DNA of 64,000 bases from assembly GCA_016716435.1 (NCBI GenBank), contig JADJWI010000004.1, forward strand, positions 124,001-188,000, written 5' to 3'. The notes beneath the pieces are model-generated. The model searched no databases. It saw nothing but the letters and a program-made list of their open reading frames with translations, and was not told the origin of the DNA. A program made the position numbers and the translations under genes. The DNA comes from Acidobacteriota bacterium (GTDB lineage: Bacteria > Acidobacteriota > Blastocatellia > Pyrinomonadales > Pyrinomonadaceae). Positions 19,720-29,293 of the stretch are shown piece after piece (position 1 is the stretch's first letter; the number at the start of each line of letters is the position of its first letter).

Positions 19720-19760
19720 CGAACGGCTCGGCCAACATTGACCGTGCCGTTCGCTCTTTT
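19720..19760 (+). terminator. rho-independent terminator between convergent genes
   Basis: The stem CGAACGGCTCGG / CCGTGCCGTTCG has one mismatch and a ten-base loop, and CTCTTTT follows. It separates the secreted-protein gene from the convergent dipeptidase gene. Confidence 0.8.
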
Positions 19761-19768
19761 GATTCAAC

Positions 19769-21040
19769 TTATTTTTTGAGCTTCATCAGGCTGCCGTCGG
19801 CTGAGACTCGGGTACCGCGGGCTACCCGCTCGGCCTGTTCCATTGCCCGGAGCATATTTCCGCCCAGCACCATCAATATCTCTTTCTCGGTGTAACCGCG
19901 GCGGAGCATTTCGTAAGTGACCAGCGGAAGATCTTCGACTCCCTTCATCGGCGGATTGAGGAACGGCACGCCGTCGTAGTCCGAACCGATGCCGGCGTGT
20001 TCGATGCCGGCGACCTTTTTGATGTGGTCGATGTGGTCAACAATGCGTTTGTAATCAGCAATGTAAATGGGATTCGCCGCCATCAGTTCGTTCTCGGCTT
20101 TAACAAACGCAGCATAGTCGTCCTTATACCGCTCGCGGAGGGCAGCGATCTGATCGCGAAGCCGAGTCGAGCGCTCGCTTTGTTCCTTCGCGGTGCGTTC
20201 ATCAAGAAACGCCGGATAGAAGACGACCATTATCACACCGCCATTCTGCGGAAGCCTCTTGAGCACATCGTCCGGGACATTGCGGGTATGGTTCGAAACG
20301 CCGCGGGCACCCGAGTGCGAAGCAATGATCGGCGCCTTCGTTATGTCGAGCGCGTCGTGCATCACCTTATCTGAAACGTGCGAGATGTCGATCAGAATAC
20401 CGAGCCGGTTCATCTCGCGGACGACCTCTTTGCCGAAATCCGTCAAGCCTTTGTTTCGCTTCTCGTCGCCGTGAGCATCGGCCCAGTCATGCGTGACGTT
20501 GTGAGTCAGCGTCATATAGCGAACGCCGAGGCGATGGAAATTGCGGAGTGCGTAGAGCGAATTCTCGATCGCATAGCCGCCTTCGATGCCCATCAGCAAG
20601 CAGATCTTGTTCTGCTTTTTCGCCTGCCGGATCTCGGCCGCGGTCGTGCACTTCACAAGGTCGTTGTGCCGCTCGATCTCGCGATTGGTGACGTCGATCA
20701 GCTCCATCGCCCGCCGCATCGAGCCGCCGGTCTTGAGCGTGTTGCCCGAGACGTAGATCGACATGAACTGGCCGGTCATGCCGCCGGCCTTCCAGCGATT
20801 GATGTCGGTATGGATCGGGTCGCCACCGAGCTGCATCATCCCGCGGGTATCGGTCGCGAGGTTGAGGTCCTGGTCCATCATCGGGCCGGTGATGTCGTTA
20901 TGGCCATCGACGATGATCGCTTTCTTATGGATCTTCAATGCCTGGGCCCAGAGCTTCGGGTCGGCATCGGCCGGCATCGTCTGAGCGGCAAGAGAAACTG
21001 TGAAGTTCAGAATGAACAAAAATGACAAGAAACTTTTCAT
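19769..21040 (-). CDS. membrane dipeptidase (peptidase family M19)
   Basis: A secreted zinc dipeptidase of the renal-dipeptidase family, 423 residues. The signal peptide is followed by VDGHND (zinc-binding His/Asp) near 44-49, MGIEGGYAIE (bridging glutamate), and the paired histidines in LTHNVTHDW and ASHSGARG. These enzymes hydrolyse dipeptides, including D-amino-acid ones. ATG at 21040. Confidence 0.92.
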   Translation of the reverse strand: MKSFLSFLFILNFTVSLAAQTMPADADPKLWAQALKIHKKAIIVDGHNDITGPMMDQDLNLATDTRGMMQLGGDPIHTDINRWKAGGMTGQFMSIYVSGNTLKTGGSMRRAMELIDVTNREIERHNDLVKCTTAAEIRQAKKQNKICLLMGIEGGYAIENSLYALRNFHRLGVRYMTLTHNVTHDWADAHGDEKRNKGLTDFGKEVVREMNRLGILIDISHVSDKVMHDALDITKAPIIASHSGARGVSNHTRNVPDDVLKRLPQNGGVIMVVFYPAFLDERTAKEQSERSTRLRDQIAALRERYKDDYAAFVKAENELMAANPIYIADYKRIVDHIDHIKKVAGIEHAGIGSDYDGVPFLNPPMKGVEDLPLVTYEMLRRGYTEKEILMVLGGNMLRAMEQAERVARGTRVSADGSLMKLKK

Positions 21041-21251
21041 ATTGGTCGCCTTTAGGAACCGGAGAGTGTCTTAATGTTAAGACTTTTTGGCGAATTTTTC
21101 CATTGCGGCGTTTGGTATGGCGGTTGCAAATAGAAATCGTTGCCCGTAGCGGTTTTACGGATCATAAAGCTTGATTTTACAGTTATCAGCGGCTCCCGAC
21201 CGTTTGCTGTAGGCTTTCGCCTCCCTGCAAGTAACAATTCGTGATAGCTGG

Positions 21252-21275
21252 AAAGTGACGCATTCTGTCACTTTA
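21252..21275. promoter_or_regulatory. palindrome upstream of the PAS-GGDEF-EAL gene
   Basis: AAAGTGAC-GCATTCTG-GTCACTTT-type arms (AAAGTGAC / GTCACTTT) lie about 20 bases before the start of the c-di-GMP gene. This may be an operator or a 5'-leader hairpin; no regulator is identified. Confidence 0.4.
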
Positions 21276-21291
21276 TGACCGTGTACAAACT

Positions 21292-24261
21292 ATGGATCAT
21301 CTAATGGACCTCACCTCACCGTCCCTTGATGAAGGTTCGCCTGAGCTCAACACCGCAGACATTCCGCCCCGGAGAATGAAAGGCCAGACCGATTATCGCA
21401 GCTTGATCGAGAACCTGCCGGTTCTCTTTTACGTCGTTGATCCCAACCCGCCTTATTCGCCGCAGTACGTAAGCCCGGCCTTCAGCCGCTTTGGCTATCC
21501 GCTTGAGATGTGGACGTCGGACCCGGACGTCTGGCTCCGCATCATCCATCCGGAGGACCAGGAATGGGTCTTTTCGCAGACGACGGAATCGACCGAGAGC
21601 GGCGAAGAGGTCGACTACGAATACCGGATCTTTGATGCTGCGGGCGAGCTGCATTGGGTCCGCGACCGAGGCTGCCTGATGCGCGATGATGCGGGCGAGG
21701 TGATATTCCGCGAGGGCGTAATGCTCGACATAACCGGCCGAAAGATCGCCGAGCAGGCCGTCGCCGAAAACGAGCAGCGGTACCGAACGCTTTTTGAGAA
21801 CGCGAACGATGTCATCTACGTCCACGACCTCGAAGGCAATTACATCTCGATGAACGCGGCGGCCGAGCGGGTCTTCGGATATCCGCGCGAAGAAGCTCTT
21901 CAGCTTCATATGTCCGAGATCGTCGCTCCGGACCAGCTCGAACTTGCGAAGCGGAAGTTTCAGGAAAAGCTCAGCGGTGATGCTTCGCAGACCGTCTATG
22001 AACTCGATTGCATCCGCAAAGATGGGTCGCGGCTGACGCTCGAGATAAACAGCACGGTCATCTACAAAGACGGCCAGCCCATTGCCGTGCAAGGGATCGC
22101 ACGCGACATAACCGAGCGGCGGCAATCCGAGGAGTCGCTGCGTGATAGCGAAGAGCGCTATCGCGACCTATTTGAGAACGCGAACGACATCATCTACACC
22201 CACGACCTCCGCGGCAATTTCACCTCGCTCAATAACACCGGCGAACGGCTGACAGGCTATTCACGCGATGAGGCACTGCAGATGAACATCGGGCAGGTCG
22301 TCGCACCGGAGTCGCTCGCCTCCGCCCGGGAGATGACGGCCCGAAAGCTTGCCGAAGGCCAGTCAACGACCTACGAGATACAGATACTCGCCAAGGACGG
22401 CCGTCGAGTGCCACTCGAGCTGAGCACCCGCCTGATATTGAAACGCGGAATGCCGGTCGGCGTTCAAGGTATCGGCCGCGATATTACCGAACGCCGAAGC
22501 GCCGAGGAAGCCCTGCGGAGCAGCGAGCACAAGTTTCGGCAGCTCGGCGAGGGCATTTATCACCAGGTCTGGACGGCAGAGCCCGACGGGCGGCTTGACT
22601 ACGTAAATCAGCGGACGGTCGAGTATTTCGAACGGCCGGCGGACGAGATTCTCAGTGCGGGCTGGCATGGCCTGATCCATCCTGACGATGTGCAGACGTG
22701 CCTTGTCGAGTGGTCAAACTCGCTCGCGACCGGAAAGTACTTCGAGGTCGAGTTCCGGCTTCGACGGCACGATGGCGTTTATCGCTGGCATAAGGCGAGG
22801 GCCAATCCGGGGCTCGACCCCGATGACCGAATAACGAAGTGGTTCGGTACGAACACCGACATCGACGACCAGAAACAGACAGAAGAAAAGCTCAACTATC
22901 TCGCCCGTCACGATGCATTAACCGGCTTACCGAATCGGCCCGAATTCATGAACCACCTTCGCGGTGCGATCACGCGGGCGGAAAAGACAGAGGCGGCACG
23001 CTTTGCCGTTCTCTTCCTCGACCTCGACCGGTTCAAGGTGATCAACGACAGTCTCGGCCACATCGTCGGCGACAAGCTGCTGAAGGCGATCGCCGACCGG
23101 CTAAATGCACTGATCCGCCCCGGCGACGTCGTTGCTCGGCTTGGCGGCGATGAGTTCGTCATCTTGCTAAATCGAACGGGCTCACGCGAAGAGGTCGTTA
23201 AGGTCGCCGACCGGCTGCAGGCAAATCTCGAGCGGCCGTTCAATATTGACAGCTATGAGGTCTTTACCTCGGCGAGTATCGGCATCATTGTTTCGGACGA
23301 GATAATGCGCGAACCCGAGGACTTTCTCCGCGATGCGGACTCGGCGATGTACCGTGCGAAAGAATCAGGCAAGGCCCGCTATGAGATCTTTGATCAGGAG
23401 ATGCACGTCAGAAATCTCAACCTCCTGCAGGTCGAAACCGACCTCCGCAAAGCGGTCGACAGGAGCGAGTTTGAGGTGCTCTACCAACCGATAGTGGACA
23501 TCACCGATGGGACCGTCTGCGAATTTGAGGCCCTTATTCGCTGGCGACATCCCGAGAACGGGCTTGTTCCGCCGGATGAGTTCATTAGCGTTGCCGAAGA
23601 GACCGGGCTGATCGTTCCGATCGGAAAATGGATCTTGAACGAGGCCTGTGCGAATCTCGCCGCATGGCAGGAGACGACGGTTCAGCGGCTTTCGGTAAGC
23701 GTGAACCTCTCGGCAAAGCAATTGATGCATCCGTCGCTGATCGGCTGCGTCGAAACGGTTCTGAACGAAACCGGGCTCGAGCCCGGGCAGCTAAAGCTTG
23801 AGGTAACGGAAAGCACGGTGATGGAGCAGAGCGAGCGTTCGCTTCGCGTGCTCCGCGAGCTCGATGGCCTAGGCGTGCAGCTCGCGACCGACGACTTCGG
23901 CACGGGCTATTCCTCGCTCAGCTATCTCGCCCGGTTCCCGTTTGACCGGCTGAAGATCGATCGCTCGTTTATCGACAAGATGATCATTGACGACAAGAGC
24001 TCGGCGATCGTGAAGACCATTTTGATGCTCGGCGAGAATCTTGGGATCGACGTCGTTGCCGAGGGCATCGAAACTCCGGACCAACTTCGGCGGCTTCAGC
24101 TATTAGGCTGCCGGCTTGGACAGGGCTATTACTTCTCAAAGCCGGTCGCCGCCGTCATGGCACGCAAGCTTATCGGCAAGCGGCCCGGACGAATGCTCGA
24201 ACTCGGCCCGCCGCCGCTTCCCGCCGGAGCGGATGTCGTCGAACTTCGCGATGTTCAATAA
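21292..24261 (+). CDS. PAS-rich GGDEF/EAL protein (cyclic di-GMP turnover)
   Basis: A cytosolic 989-residue protein with no membrane segment. Four PAS/PAC sensor modules span about 35-155, 160-280, 285-405 and 412-535; PAC ends read DITGRK and DITERR. A GGDEF domain follows with an intact GGDEF at 618-622, then an EAL domain with EAL at 746-748 (EFEALIRW), and DDFGTGYSS and EGIE further on. Both catalytic signatures look complete, so it could make or degrade c-di-GMP depending on signal. PAS 2 and PAS 3 are close duplicates. ATG at 21292; an in-frame ATG at 21304 is an alternative. Confidence 0.93.
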   Translation: MDHLMDLTSPSLDEGSPELNTADIPPRRMKGQTDYRSLIENLPVLFYVVDPNPPYSPQYVSPAFSRFGYPLEMWTSDPDVWLRIIHPEDQEWVFSQTTESTESGEEVDYEYRIFDAAGELHWVRDRGCLMRDDAGEVIFREGVMLDITGRKIAEQAVAENEQRYRTLFENANDVIYVHDLEGNYISMNAAAERVFGYPREEALQLHMSEIVAPDQLELAKRKFQEKLSGDASQTVYELDCIRKDGSRLTLEINSTVIYKDGQPIAVQGIARDITERRQSEESLRDSEERYRDLFENANDIIYTHDLRGNFTSLNNTGERLTGYSRDEALQMNIGQVVAPESLASAREMTARKLAEGQSTTYEIQILAKDGRRVPLELSTRLILKRGMPVGVQGIGRDITERRSAEEALRSSEHKFRQLGEGIYHQVWTAEPDGRLDYVNQRTVEYFERPADEILSAGWHGLIHPDDVQTCLVEWSNSLATGKYFEVEFRLRRHDGVYRWHKARANPGLDPDDRITKWFGTNTDIDDQKQTEEKLNYLARHDALTGLPNRPEFMNHLRGAITRAEKTEAARFAVLFLDLDRFKVINDSLGHIVGDKLLKAIADRLNALIRPGDVVARLGGDEFVILLNRTGSREEVVKVADRLQANLERPFNIDSYEVFTSASIGIIVSDEIMREPEDFLRDADSAMYRAKESGKARYEIFDQEMHVRNLNLLQVETDLRKAVDRSEFEVLYQPIVDITDGTVCEFEALIRWRHPENGLVPPDEFISVAEETGLIVPIGKWILNEACANLAAWQETTVQRLSVSVNLSAKQLMHPSLIGCVETVLNETGLEPGQLKLEVTESTVMEQSERSLRVLRELDGLGVQLATDDFGTGYSSLSYLARFPFDRLKIDRSFIDKMIIDDKSSAIVKTILMLGENLGIDVVAEGIETPDQLRRLQLLGCRLGQGYYFSKPVAAVMARKLIGKRPGRMLELGPPPLPAGADVVELRDVQ

Positions 24262-24262
24262 G

Positions 24263-24296
24263 AAAAGGCCGGTCGCAATGCCGGCCTTTTCTATTT
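24263..24296. terminator. bidirectional rho-independent terminator
   Basis: A perfect ten-base stem AAAAGGCCGG / CCGGCCTTTT with an eight-base loop, then CTATTT. It lies between convergent stops at 24261 and 24311. Confidence 0.88.
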
Positions 24297-24310
24297 AACA
24301 CTTTCGTGTA

Positions 24311-26755
24311 TCAACGTTCAGCCGCGGCGGCCTGGCCTCGCGGCTTCGCATTTTTCACATGGCGGTCAAACCAGGCGATCTGCTCGGCTATCGTATGCCC
24401 AACCGATTCGCGGGCGCTATAGCCGTGCGATTCGAGCGGCAGCATGACCAGCCTCGCAGTTCCCCCATTGCCGCGAATCGCAGCAAAAAGCCGCTCGGAC
24501 TGGATCGGGAATGTGCCCTGATTATTGTCCGCCTCACCGTGGATAAGCAGGATCGGCTCGTTGATCTTGTCCGCAAAAAAGAACGGCGAGACATCTGTAT
24601 AGATCTTCGGAGCTTCCCAAAAGGTCCGCCGCTCGTCCTGAAAACCGAACGGCGTCAGCGTCCGGTTGTAAGCACCCGAGCGGGCGATGCCGGCACGGAA
24701 AAGGTCCGAATGGGCAAGCAGGTTCGCCGTCATAAAGGCTCCGTAGCTGTGACCGCCGACTCCGACGCGTTCAGGGTCAACAACGCCCATCTCAACGCCC
24801 TTGTCGATCGCCGCCTTTGCCGAATCAACCACCTGCTTGACGAACGTGTCGTTCTTCGTCTCGGGCGTACCGACGATCGGCATCGTCGCGTCATCGAGCA
24901 CGGCGTAGCCGTTCAGCAGAAAGAAGAGATGCGAGGCACCGCCGATCTGCGTGAATCGATTGGTCGAGCCCGTCACCTGGCCGGCAAGGTCGCCGCTGGT
25001 AAAGCTCTGCGGGTATGCCCAGACAACCGTCGGGAGCCGCGTTCCCTTCTTGTAGCCCGGCGGCAGATAAAGTGTGAACGAAAGGTCAACGCCGTCGGCC
25101 CGCTTGTAGCGGACAAGCTCTTTGGTGATGCCGCGAAGCTCGGGCGAAGGGTCTTTGAACTCGGTCAATTGCCTGTAAGCCAAGGCCGTGCAGATCTTTC
25201 CGGGAGGGCAGACCTGCCGCAGGAATAAATTTGGCGGCTCGGTCGTCGATTCCTTTCGGGTGATGAAGTTCATCCCTTCGTCATCGAGCATCGTGACGAA
25301 CGCTTCAAACTCCTCGGTGCCTGACCGGAAGATCTCGCGGGTCTCGAGTGTATTAACGTTCATCGCACGCAGAAACGGCCGATCGCCCTCGGGCGAAGCG
25401 CCGGAACCGGTCAGGAATATCTCATCGCCATTCTGGACGATCACCGAGCTTCCGTTTGCGAGCGTCTTGCTGATCGGCGCTCCGATGTCGTTGTACCGGT
25501 CCGTGACGTTCAGGTCCGAGATAAGCTTCATCTTGCTCGGGTCGTTATGGTCCGTCATGAAGATGCGGCGGTGCTGGCGGTCGCGGTCAAAGTCGTAGAA
25601 GAGCATTGTCCCGGCGCGTTCGCCAAAGCCGCGGCCCTGATAGCGATGCTCGATCTTTAGCAGTTCTCTCGCGTTGCCGGAGAACGGTGCGGCCATCTTC
25701 ATCAGCCGGTCGCGATGCTCGGCCTTCTGCCGCGGGTCGCCGCCGTCGAGTGCTTCGGCCCACATCAGCGTTGCGGGTTCGGTCGGTATCCAGCCGATGC
25801 CCCGCGGCCCGGTCGGTACGCCCTGCACCGGCAGCTGGTCCTGGAGCGGTGATTCGTGAACTGCCTTGACCATGCGGCCCGAGGCATCCCAGACCTCGGT
25901 TATCCGCGGGAAACGCGAGGCGGGGAAGAGATACGAGAATGGCCGCTTGATGGTCGTGACGAGAAAAAAGCGTCCGTCCGGTGACCGCGAGAGTTCGCCG
26001 TAGATCGCTGGCTTTCCGATCCGCGTCACCTGCCCTTGCGGCGTGATGATCGCCGGCTGCGAGGTGGCAAAATATTCGAACAAGGCCTCATCATTCGGGC
26101 TTCTCAGCAGGTCCTGAAATGTGGCGATCGCACCCGAACGGCCCGCCGTTTCCTGAACGTTCGGCTCGCTCGGCACAACGTCGCGATACTCCGGCGGAGC
26201 TCCGCGTCCGCTCGGCACAAGCATCGCCGCAAGTGCGTTCGGCCCTTCCCAACTGAAGCCGCCGTAGGCCGTATTGACTTGCACGTTCGGGACTTTCGTA
26301 GCCTTTCCGGTTGCCGTTTCGATTAACCAAAGCTCGACGCCCTTGTCCGTCACGTTACCTGCTGCGATGTACTTGCCGTCCGGCGACCATGCGGGCGAAA
26401 CGATCTTCGCACCGGCCGGAAGCTGCACGCGGCGGACCGTGCCGTCGCTGATGTTCTGAAGGCTGACACCCGAGAAATAGTTCTGCCGGTGCTGGGCGTT
26501 CGTCCGCGGATTGATCCTCAGTCCCGCCAGCCGAAGCATCGGCTCGGCGAGTTCCGAGACAGGCGGATAGCGGATAACATCGAGCAACGCGATGCGGTCA
26601 CGCGAAGGTGCGATCGACGTTGCCGGCGGTGCCGGAGCGTTGAGCACGTCGAGAACTTCCTTCGGTGGCTGCTTATACGAGCCCTGCCCAAAGGCGGTCA
26701 CCGAAAGCGAGCCGACGATCAAAAGTGCAAAAAGCGAACTTAGTTTCCTTGTCAT
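24311..26755 (-). CDS. secreted S9 family (prolyl oligopeptidase-type) serine peptidase
   Basis: An 814-residue exported peptidase. A signal peptide is followed by a beta-propeller region (about 60-530, with WSPDGKYIAAG-type repeats) and an alpha/beta-hydrolase catalytic domain. The nucleophile is in GGHSYGAFM (Ser670), the acid in HGEADNNQGT, and the histidine in ESHGYSARES. The pattern is closest to the glutamyl-endopeptidase/dipeptidyl-peptidase branch of S9. Its start overlaps the stop of the upstream serine-hydrolase gene by 4 bases, so the two are translationally coupled. Confidence 0.92.
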   Translation of the reverse strand: MTRKLSSLFALLIVGSLSVTAFGQGSYKQPPKEVLDVLNAPAPPATSIAPSRDRIALLDVIRYPPVSELAEPMLRLAGLRINPRTNAQHRQNYFSGVSLQNISDGTVRRVQLPAGAKIVSPAWSPDGKYIAAGNVTDKGVELWLIETATGKATKVPNVQVNTAYGGFSWEGPNALAAMLVPSGRGAPPEYRDVVPSEPNVQETAGRSGAIATFQDLLRSPNDEALFEYFATSQPAIITPQGQVTRIGKPAIYGELSRSPDGRFFLVTTIKRPFSYLFPASRFPRITEVWDASGRMVKAVHESPLQDQLPVQGVPTGPRGIGWIPTEPATLMWAEALDGGDPRQKAEHRDRLMKMAAPFSGNARELLKIEHRYQGRGFGERAGTMLFYDFDRDRQHRRIFMTDHNDPSKMKLISDLNVTDRYNDIGAPISKTLANGSSVIVQNGDEIFLTGSGASPEGDRPFLRAMNVNTLETREIFRSGTEEFEAFVTMLDDEGMNFITRKESTTEPPNLFLRQVCPPGKICTALAYRQLTEFKDPSPELRGITKELVRYKRADGVDLSFTLYLPPGYKKGTRLPTVVWAYPQSFTSGDLAGQVTGSTNRFTQIGGASHLFFLLNGYAVLDDATMPIVGTPETKNDTFVKQVVDSAKAAIDKGVEMGVVDPERVGVGGHSYGAFMTANLLAHSDLFRAGIARSGAYNRTLTPFGFQDERRTFWEAPKIYTDVSPFFFADKINEPILLIHGEADNNQGTFPIQSERLFAAIRGNGGTARLVMLPLESHGYSARESVGHTIAEQIAWFDRHVKNAKPRGQAAAAER

Positions 26756-27741
26756 TTTTTCCTCATTCCCTCGATCAATTTTCCGACTATCAGCGGGATG
26801 ATGTCTTTGTTATTCGAATTGTTTTCAGTAAAGACGGCGACGGCAAAACGGAGGCCGTCCGGCGTTTCGATGTAGGCCGCGTCGTGCCGCGTCCGGCTTG
26901 TCCATCCGGCCTTGGACCAGAGCTTTGCGCCCTCGATCTTAAGGTCGAGCAGTGCCCTGCCGGCAAAATCGACCGCCTGGCTGTTCGCCTCGCGGCCAGT
27001 CGCATATGGGTCGCGTTTGAGCACCTCAAGCATCTGCTTGCTTCGTTCGGGAGAAACGGCGAGCCCGCGGGCGATCTCCGCCATCAGCCGTGCCGAGGCA
27101 TTTGCCGTCAGCATATTGCGGTTCTGTCCGCGATAATCCCGAAACTGCTGCTCGACGCCGTAGGCATCTTCGCAGTGTGTTTTCTGGTTAACGTTGATGT
27201 TCGTGTAGCCCATCGCGGTAAAGTAGCGGTTCATCCGGTTCCGCCGGTAGGACCAAAGCTCGAACTCCTTCACGGGTAGTTCGCCGCCGCTTGAGGTATT
27301 GGTCAGGACGTCGACGATGTACTGCGTCGCCTCGTTAGAGGAGGTGACGATCATATCGCGAACGCCGCGTTCGAGCTCCTTTGTCATCGTGAGCTTCCCA
27401 TCGGCGAGCTGCTGGTGAATCGTCACAAGATAGAACATCTTCACGACGCTCGCCGGATAGATCCGTGACTCGCCGCGATGCTCACCCCACTTTGCCGCGT
27501 CGCCGCGAAGGTCGATGAGCGAAACGGCTACGTCCTCTAGCTTCAGCCCTTTTGCCGCAGATACTTCATCGACCGCCGACTTGACGAGCGAATCCATCTC
27601 CGCCGATCGCTCCATCGCGAGCCGCTTGTAGCCCTTTGAAGGAACGATCTCCGTCTCACCCGCCGGCACCTGTGCAACAGCGCTAGCGGCGACGAAAAGA
27701 GCACATAAAACCGAAGCGAAAAGACGATTTGGGTTGGACAT
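26752..27741 (-). CDS. secreted serine hydrolase with class A beta-lactamase fold
   Basis: A 329-residue protein with a signal peptide (about 1-23). The SxxK motif is S98-V-V-K101, SSN at 134-136 replaces the usual SDN, and KAG (SKAGW) replaces KTG. The Glu166-bearing omega loop is not obvious. This is the beta-lactamase/D-Ala-D-Ala-peptidase fold, so it may be a peptidase or esterase instead of an antibiotic-resistance enzyme. It is the first gene of a two-gene unit with the S9 peptidase. Confidence 0.82.
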   Translation of the reverse strand: MSNPNRLFASVLCALFVAASAVAQVPAGETEIVPSKGYKRLAMERSAEMDSLVKSAVDEVSAAKGLKLEDVAVSLIDLRGDAAKWGEHRGESRIYPASVVKMFYLVTIHQQLADGKLTMTKELERGVRDMIVTSSNEATQYIVDVLTNTSSGGELPVKEFELWSYRRNRMNRYFTAMGYTNINVNQKTHCEDAYGVEQQFRDYRGQNRNMLTANASARLMAEIARGLAVSPERSKQMLEVLKRDPYATGREANSQAVDFAGRALLDLKIEGAKLWSKAGWTSRTRHDAAYIETPDGLRFAVAVFTENNSNNKDIIPLIVGKLIEGMRKK

Positions 27742-27850
27742 AAGACGAACCGAGCGGGAGACTCTGAACCGTGTTGCTTTACCTGACTTTATTTTCAGAG
27801 TATAAACGAAAAGCGTCTCTCGAAAAAAGCAGCGCCGAGCTCAATAAAAA

Positions 27851-29152
27851 ATGACAGAAGAAAAGCTTGTCCGCGGGATCAGCCGATGGGACCTCACCGC
27901 GATCCTGATCAACACGATAATCGGCGCCGGTATCTTTGGGCTGCCCGCAAAGGTCCATGCCTTGATCGGCACCTGGAGCCTGGTCGCCTTCTTCGCCTGT
28001 GCGATTATCATCAGTTTTATCGTCGTCTGCTATGCCGAGGTCTCGAGCCGCTTCACGGCAACGGGCGGGCCATATCTCTACGCCCGCGAGGCATTTGGGC
28101 CCCTCGTCGGTTTTGAGGTCGGCTGGCTTTATTGGATCGTCCGGGTTACGTCCTTTGCCGCAAACTGCAACCTGCTGATCACCTACTTCGGCTTTTTCGT
28201 CGCCGAGGCAGACAAGGGCGCGTTTCGCGTCGCCATGATCTCGGTCATCGTGCTCGGCATTTTTGCCGTTAACCTCGCCGGCGTAAAGCAATCGGCGATA
28301 ATGACCAACATCTTCACGGCCGGGAAGCTGATTCCGCTCTTTGTTTTCGTCGCGGTCGGTATTTTCTTTATTAACCCGGCAAATTTCACCTTTGACGCGG
28401 TGCCGGAATACGGAGCCTTTACGAGTGCGGTGCTTCTATTAATATACGCATTCGTCGGCTTTGAGGTCGGCGTTGTGATGGGCGGCGAGACGAAAGACCC
28501 ACAGCGGAGCACGCCCTTCGCGCTCTTTGTTGCATTGGGAATAGTGGCAACGCTTTACATTTTGATCCAGGTGGTCAGCATCGGAACCCTGCCGGGGCTT
28601 GCCCAATCGGAGCGCCCGCTCGCCGATGCCGGTGCACTTTTTCTCGGCACATTCGGTGCTGCATTTATCACGGTCGGAGCATTGATCTCGATACTCGGCA
28701 ACCTCAACGTCGGTTTTCTCGGCAGCTCGCGACTTCTCTTCGCAATGTCGGAAAAAGGCGAACTGCCGGCCGGGCTTTCGCGGACTCATGAGCGGTTCAA
28801 AACCCCTTGGGTCTCGATCCTCCTGACCTCGGTCGTCATATTCTTCCTTACGATCTATTCAACGTTCCTGACCGCACTCGCCATCGCGACCATCACGCGT
28901 CTGCTCGTTTATGCGACAACGTGCCTTGCCCTCCCGGTCTTCCGCCGCCGCGGCGATGCACCGGAGGCCAAATTCTCAGCCCCGCTCGGCATCTTGGCCG
29001 CGGTGCTTTCGCTCGGTTTGATCGCCTGGCTGTTGACCCGCGTCGATTTCAACCGCGAGGCAGTTCCGATCATCGTCGCCGCGGGCATCGGACTCGTTAT
29101 CTATTTCATCCATAAAGCATTTGACCGCAGGCCGAAGGCCGATGCGTCTTAA
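27851..29152 (+). CDS. APC family amino acid permease
   Basis: A 433-residue inner-membrane transporter with about 12 membrane helices. It starts with the APC signature NTIIGAGIFGLPA near residues 18-30. FVGFEVGVVMGGETKDP matches the conserved helix 6 region of amino-acid permeases. The substrate is not predictable. ATG at 27851; divergent from the beta-lactamase-fold gene. Confidence 0.9.
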   Translation: MTEEKLVRGISRWDLTAILINTIIGAGIFGLPAKVHALIGTWSLVAFFACAIIISFIVVCYAEVSSRFTATGGPYLYAREAFGPLVGFEVGWLYWIVRVTSFAANCNLLITYFGFFVAEADKGAFRVAMISVIVLGIFAVNLAGVKQSAIMTNIFTAGKLIPLFVFVAVGIFFINPANFTFDAVPEYGAFTSAVLLLIYAFVGFEVGVVMGGETKDPQRSTPFALFVALGIVATLYILIQVVSIGTLPGLAQSERPLADAGALFLGTFGAAFITVGALISILGNLNVGFLGSSRLLFAMSEKGELPAGLSRTHERFKTPWVSILLTSVVIFFLTIYSTFLTALAIATITRLLVYATTCLALPVFRRRGDAPEAKFSAPLGILAAVLSLGLIAWLLTRVDFNREAVPIIVAAGIGLVIYFIHKAFDRRPKADAS

Positions 29153-29159
29153 AGGAATG

Positions 29160-29275
29160 AAACCTCTTCGTGCCCTTTGTGCAAACCTTTGCGTACATTG
29201 TGTTTAGCGATTTCTTAAACACAGGGCACACGAAGAGCGGGCACAAAGTTCACAGAGGTCAAAGATCTCATTTCA
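29160..29275. repeat. palindromic repeat (CTCTTCGTGCC... / ...GGCACACGAAGAG)
   Basis: Arms CTCTTCGTGCCCTTTGTG and CACAGGGCACACGAAGAGCGGGCACAAAG can pair, with an inner ATTGTGTTTA/TAAACACAG stem. It belongs to the same style of repeat as the CTGTGTTC/GAACACAG palindromes at 41.4-42.5 kb. It fills the spacer before the repeat-protein gene. Confidence 0.6.
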
Positions 29276-29293
29276 GTATATTGGGTTGTAGTA

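Noticed and set aside
21041..21291. Possible c-di-GMP riboswitch before the GGDEF-EAL gene.
   Set aside because: The conserved riboswitch core words are absent; only a simple 8-base palindrome is present.
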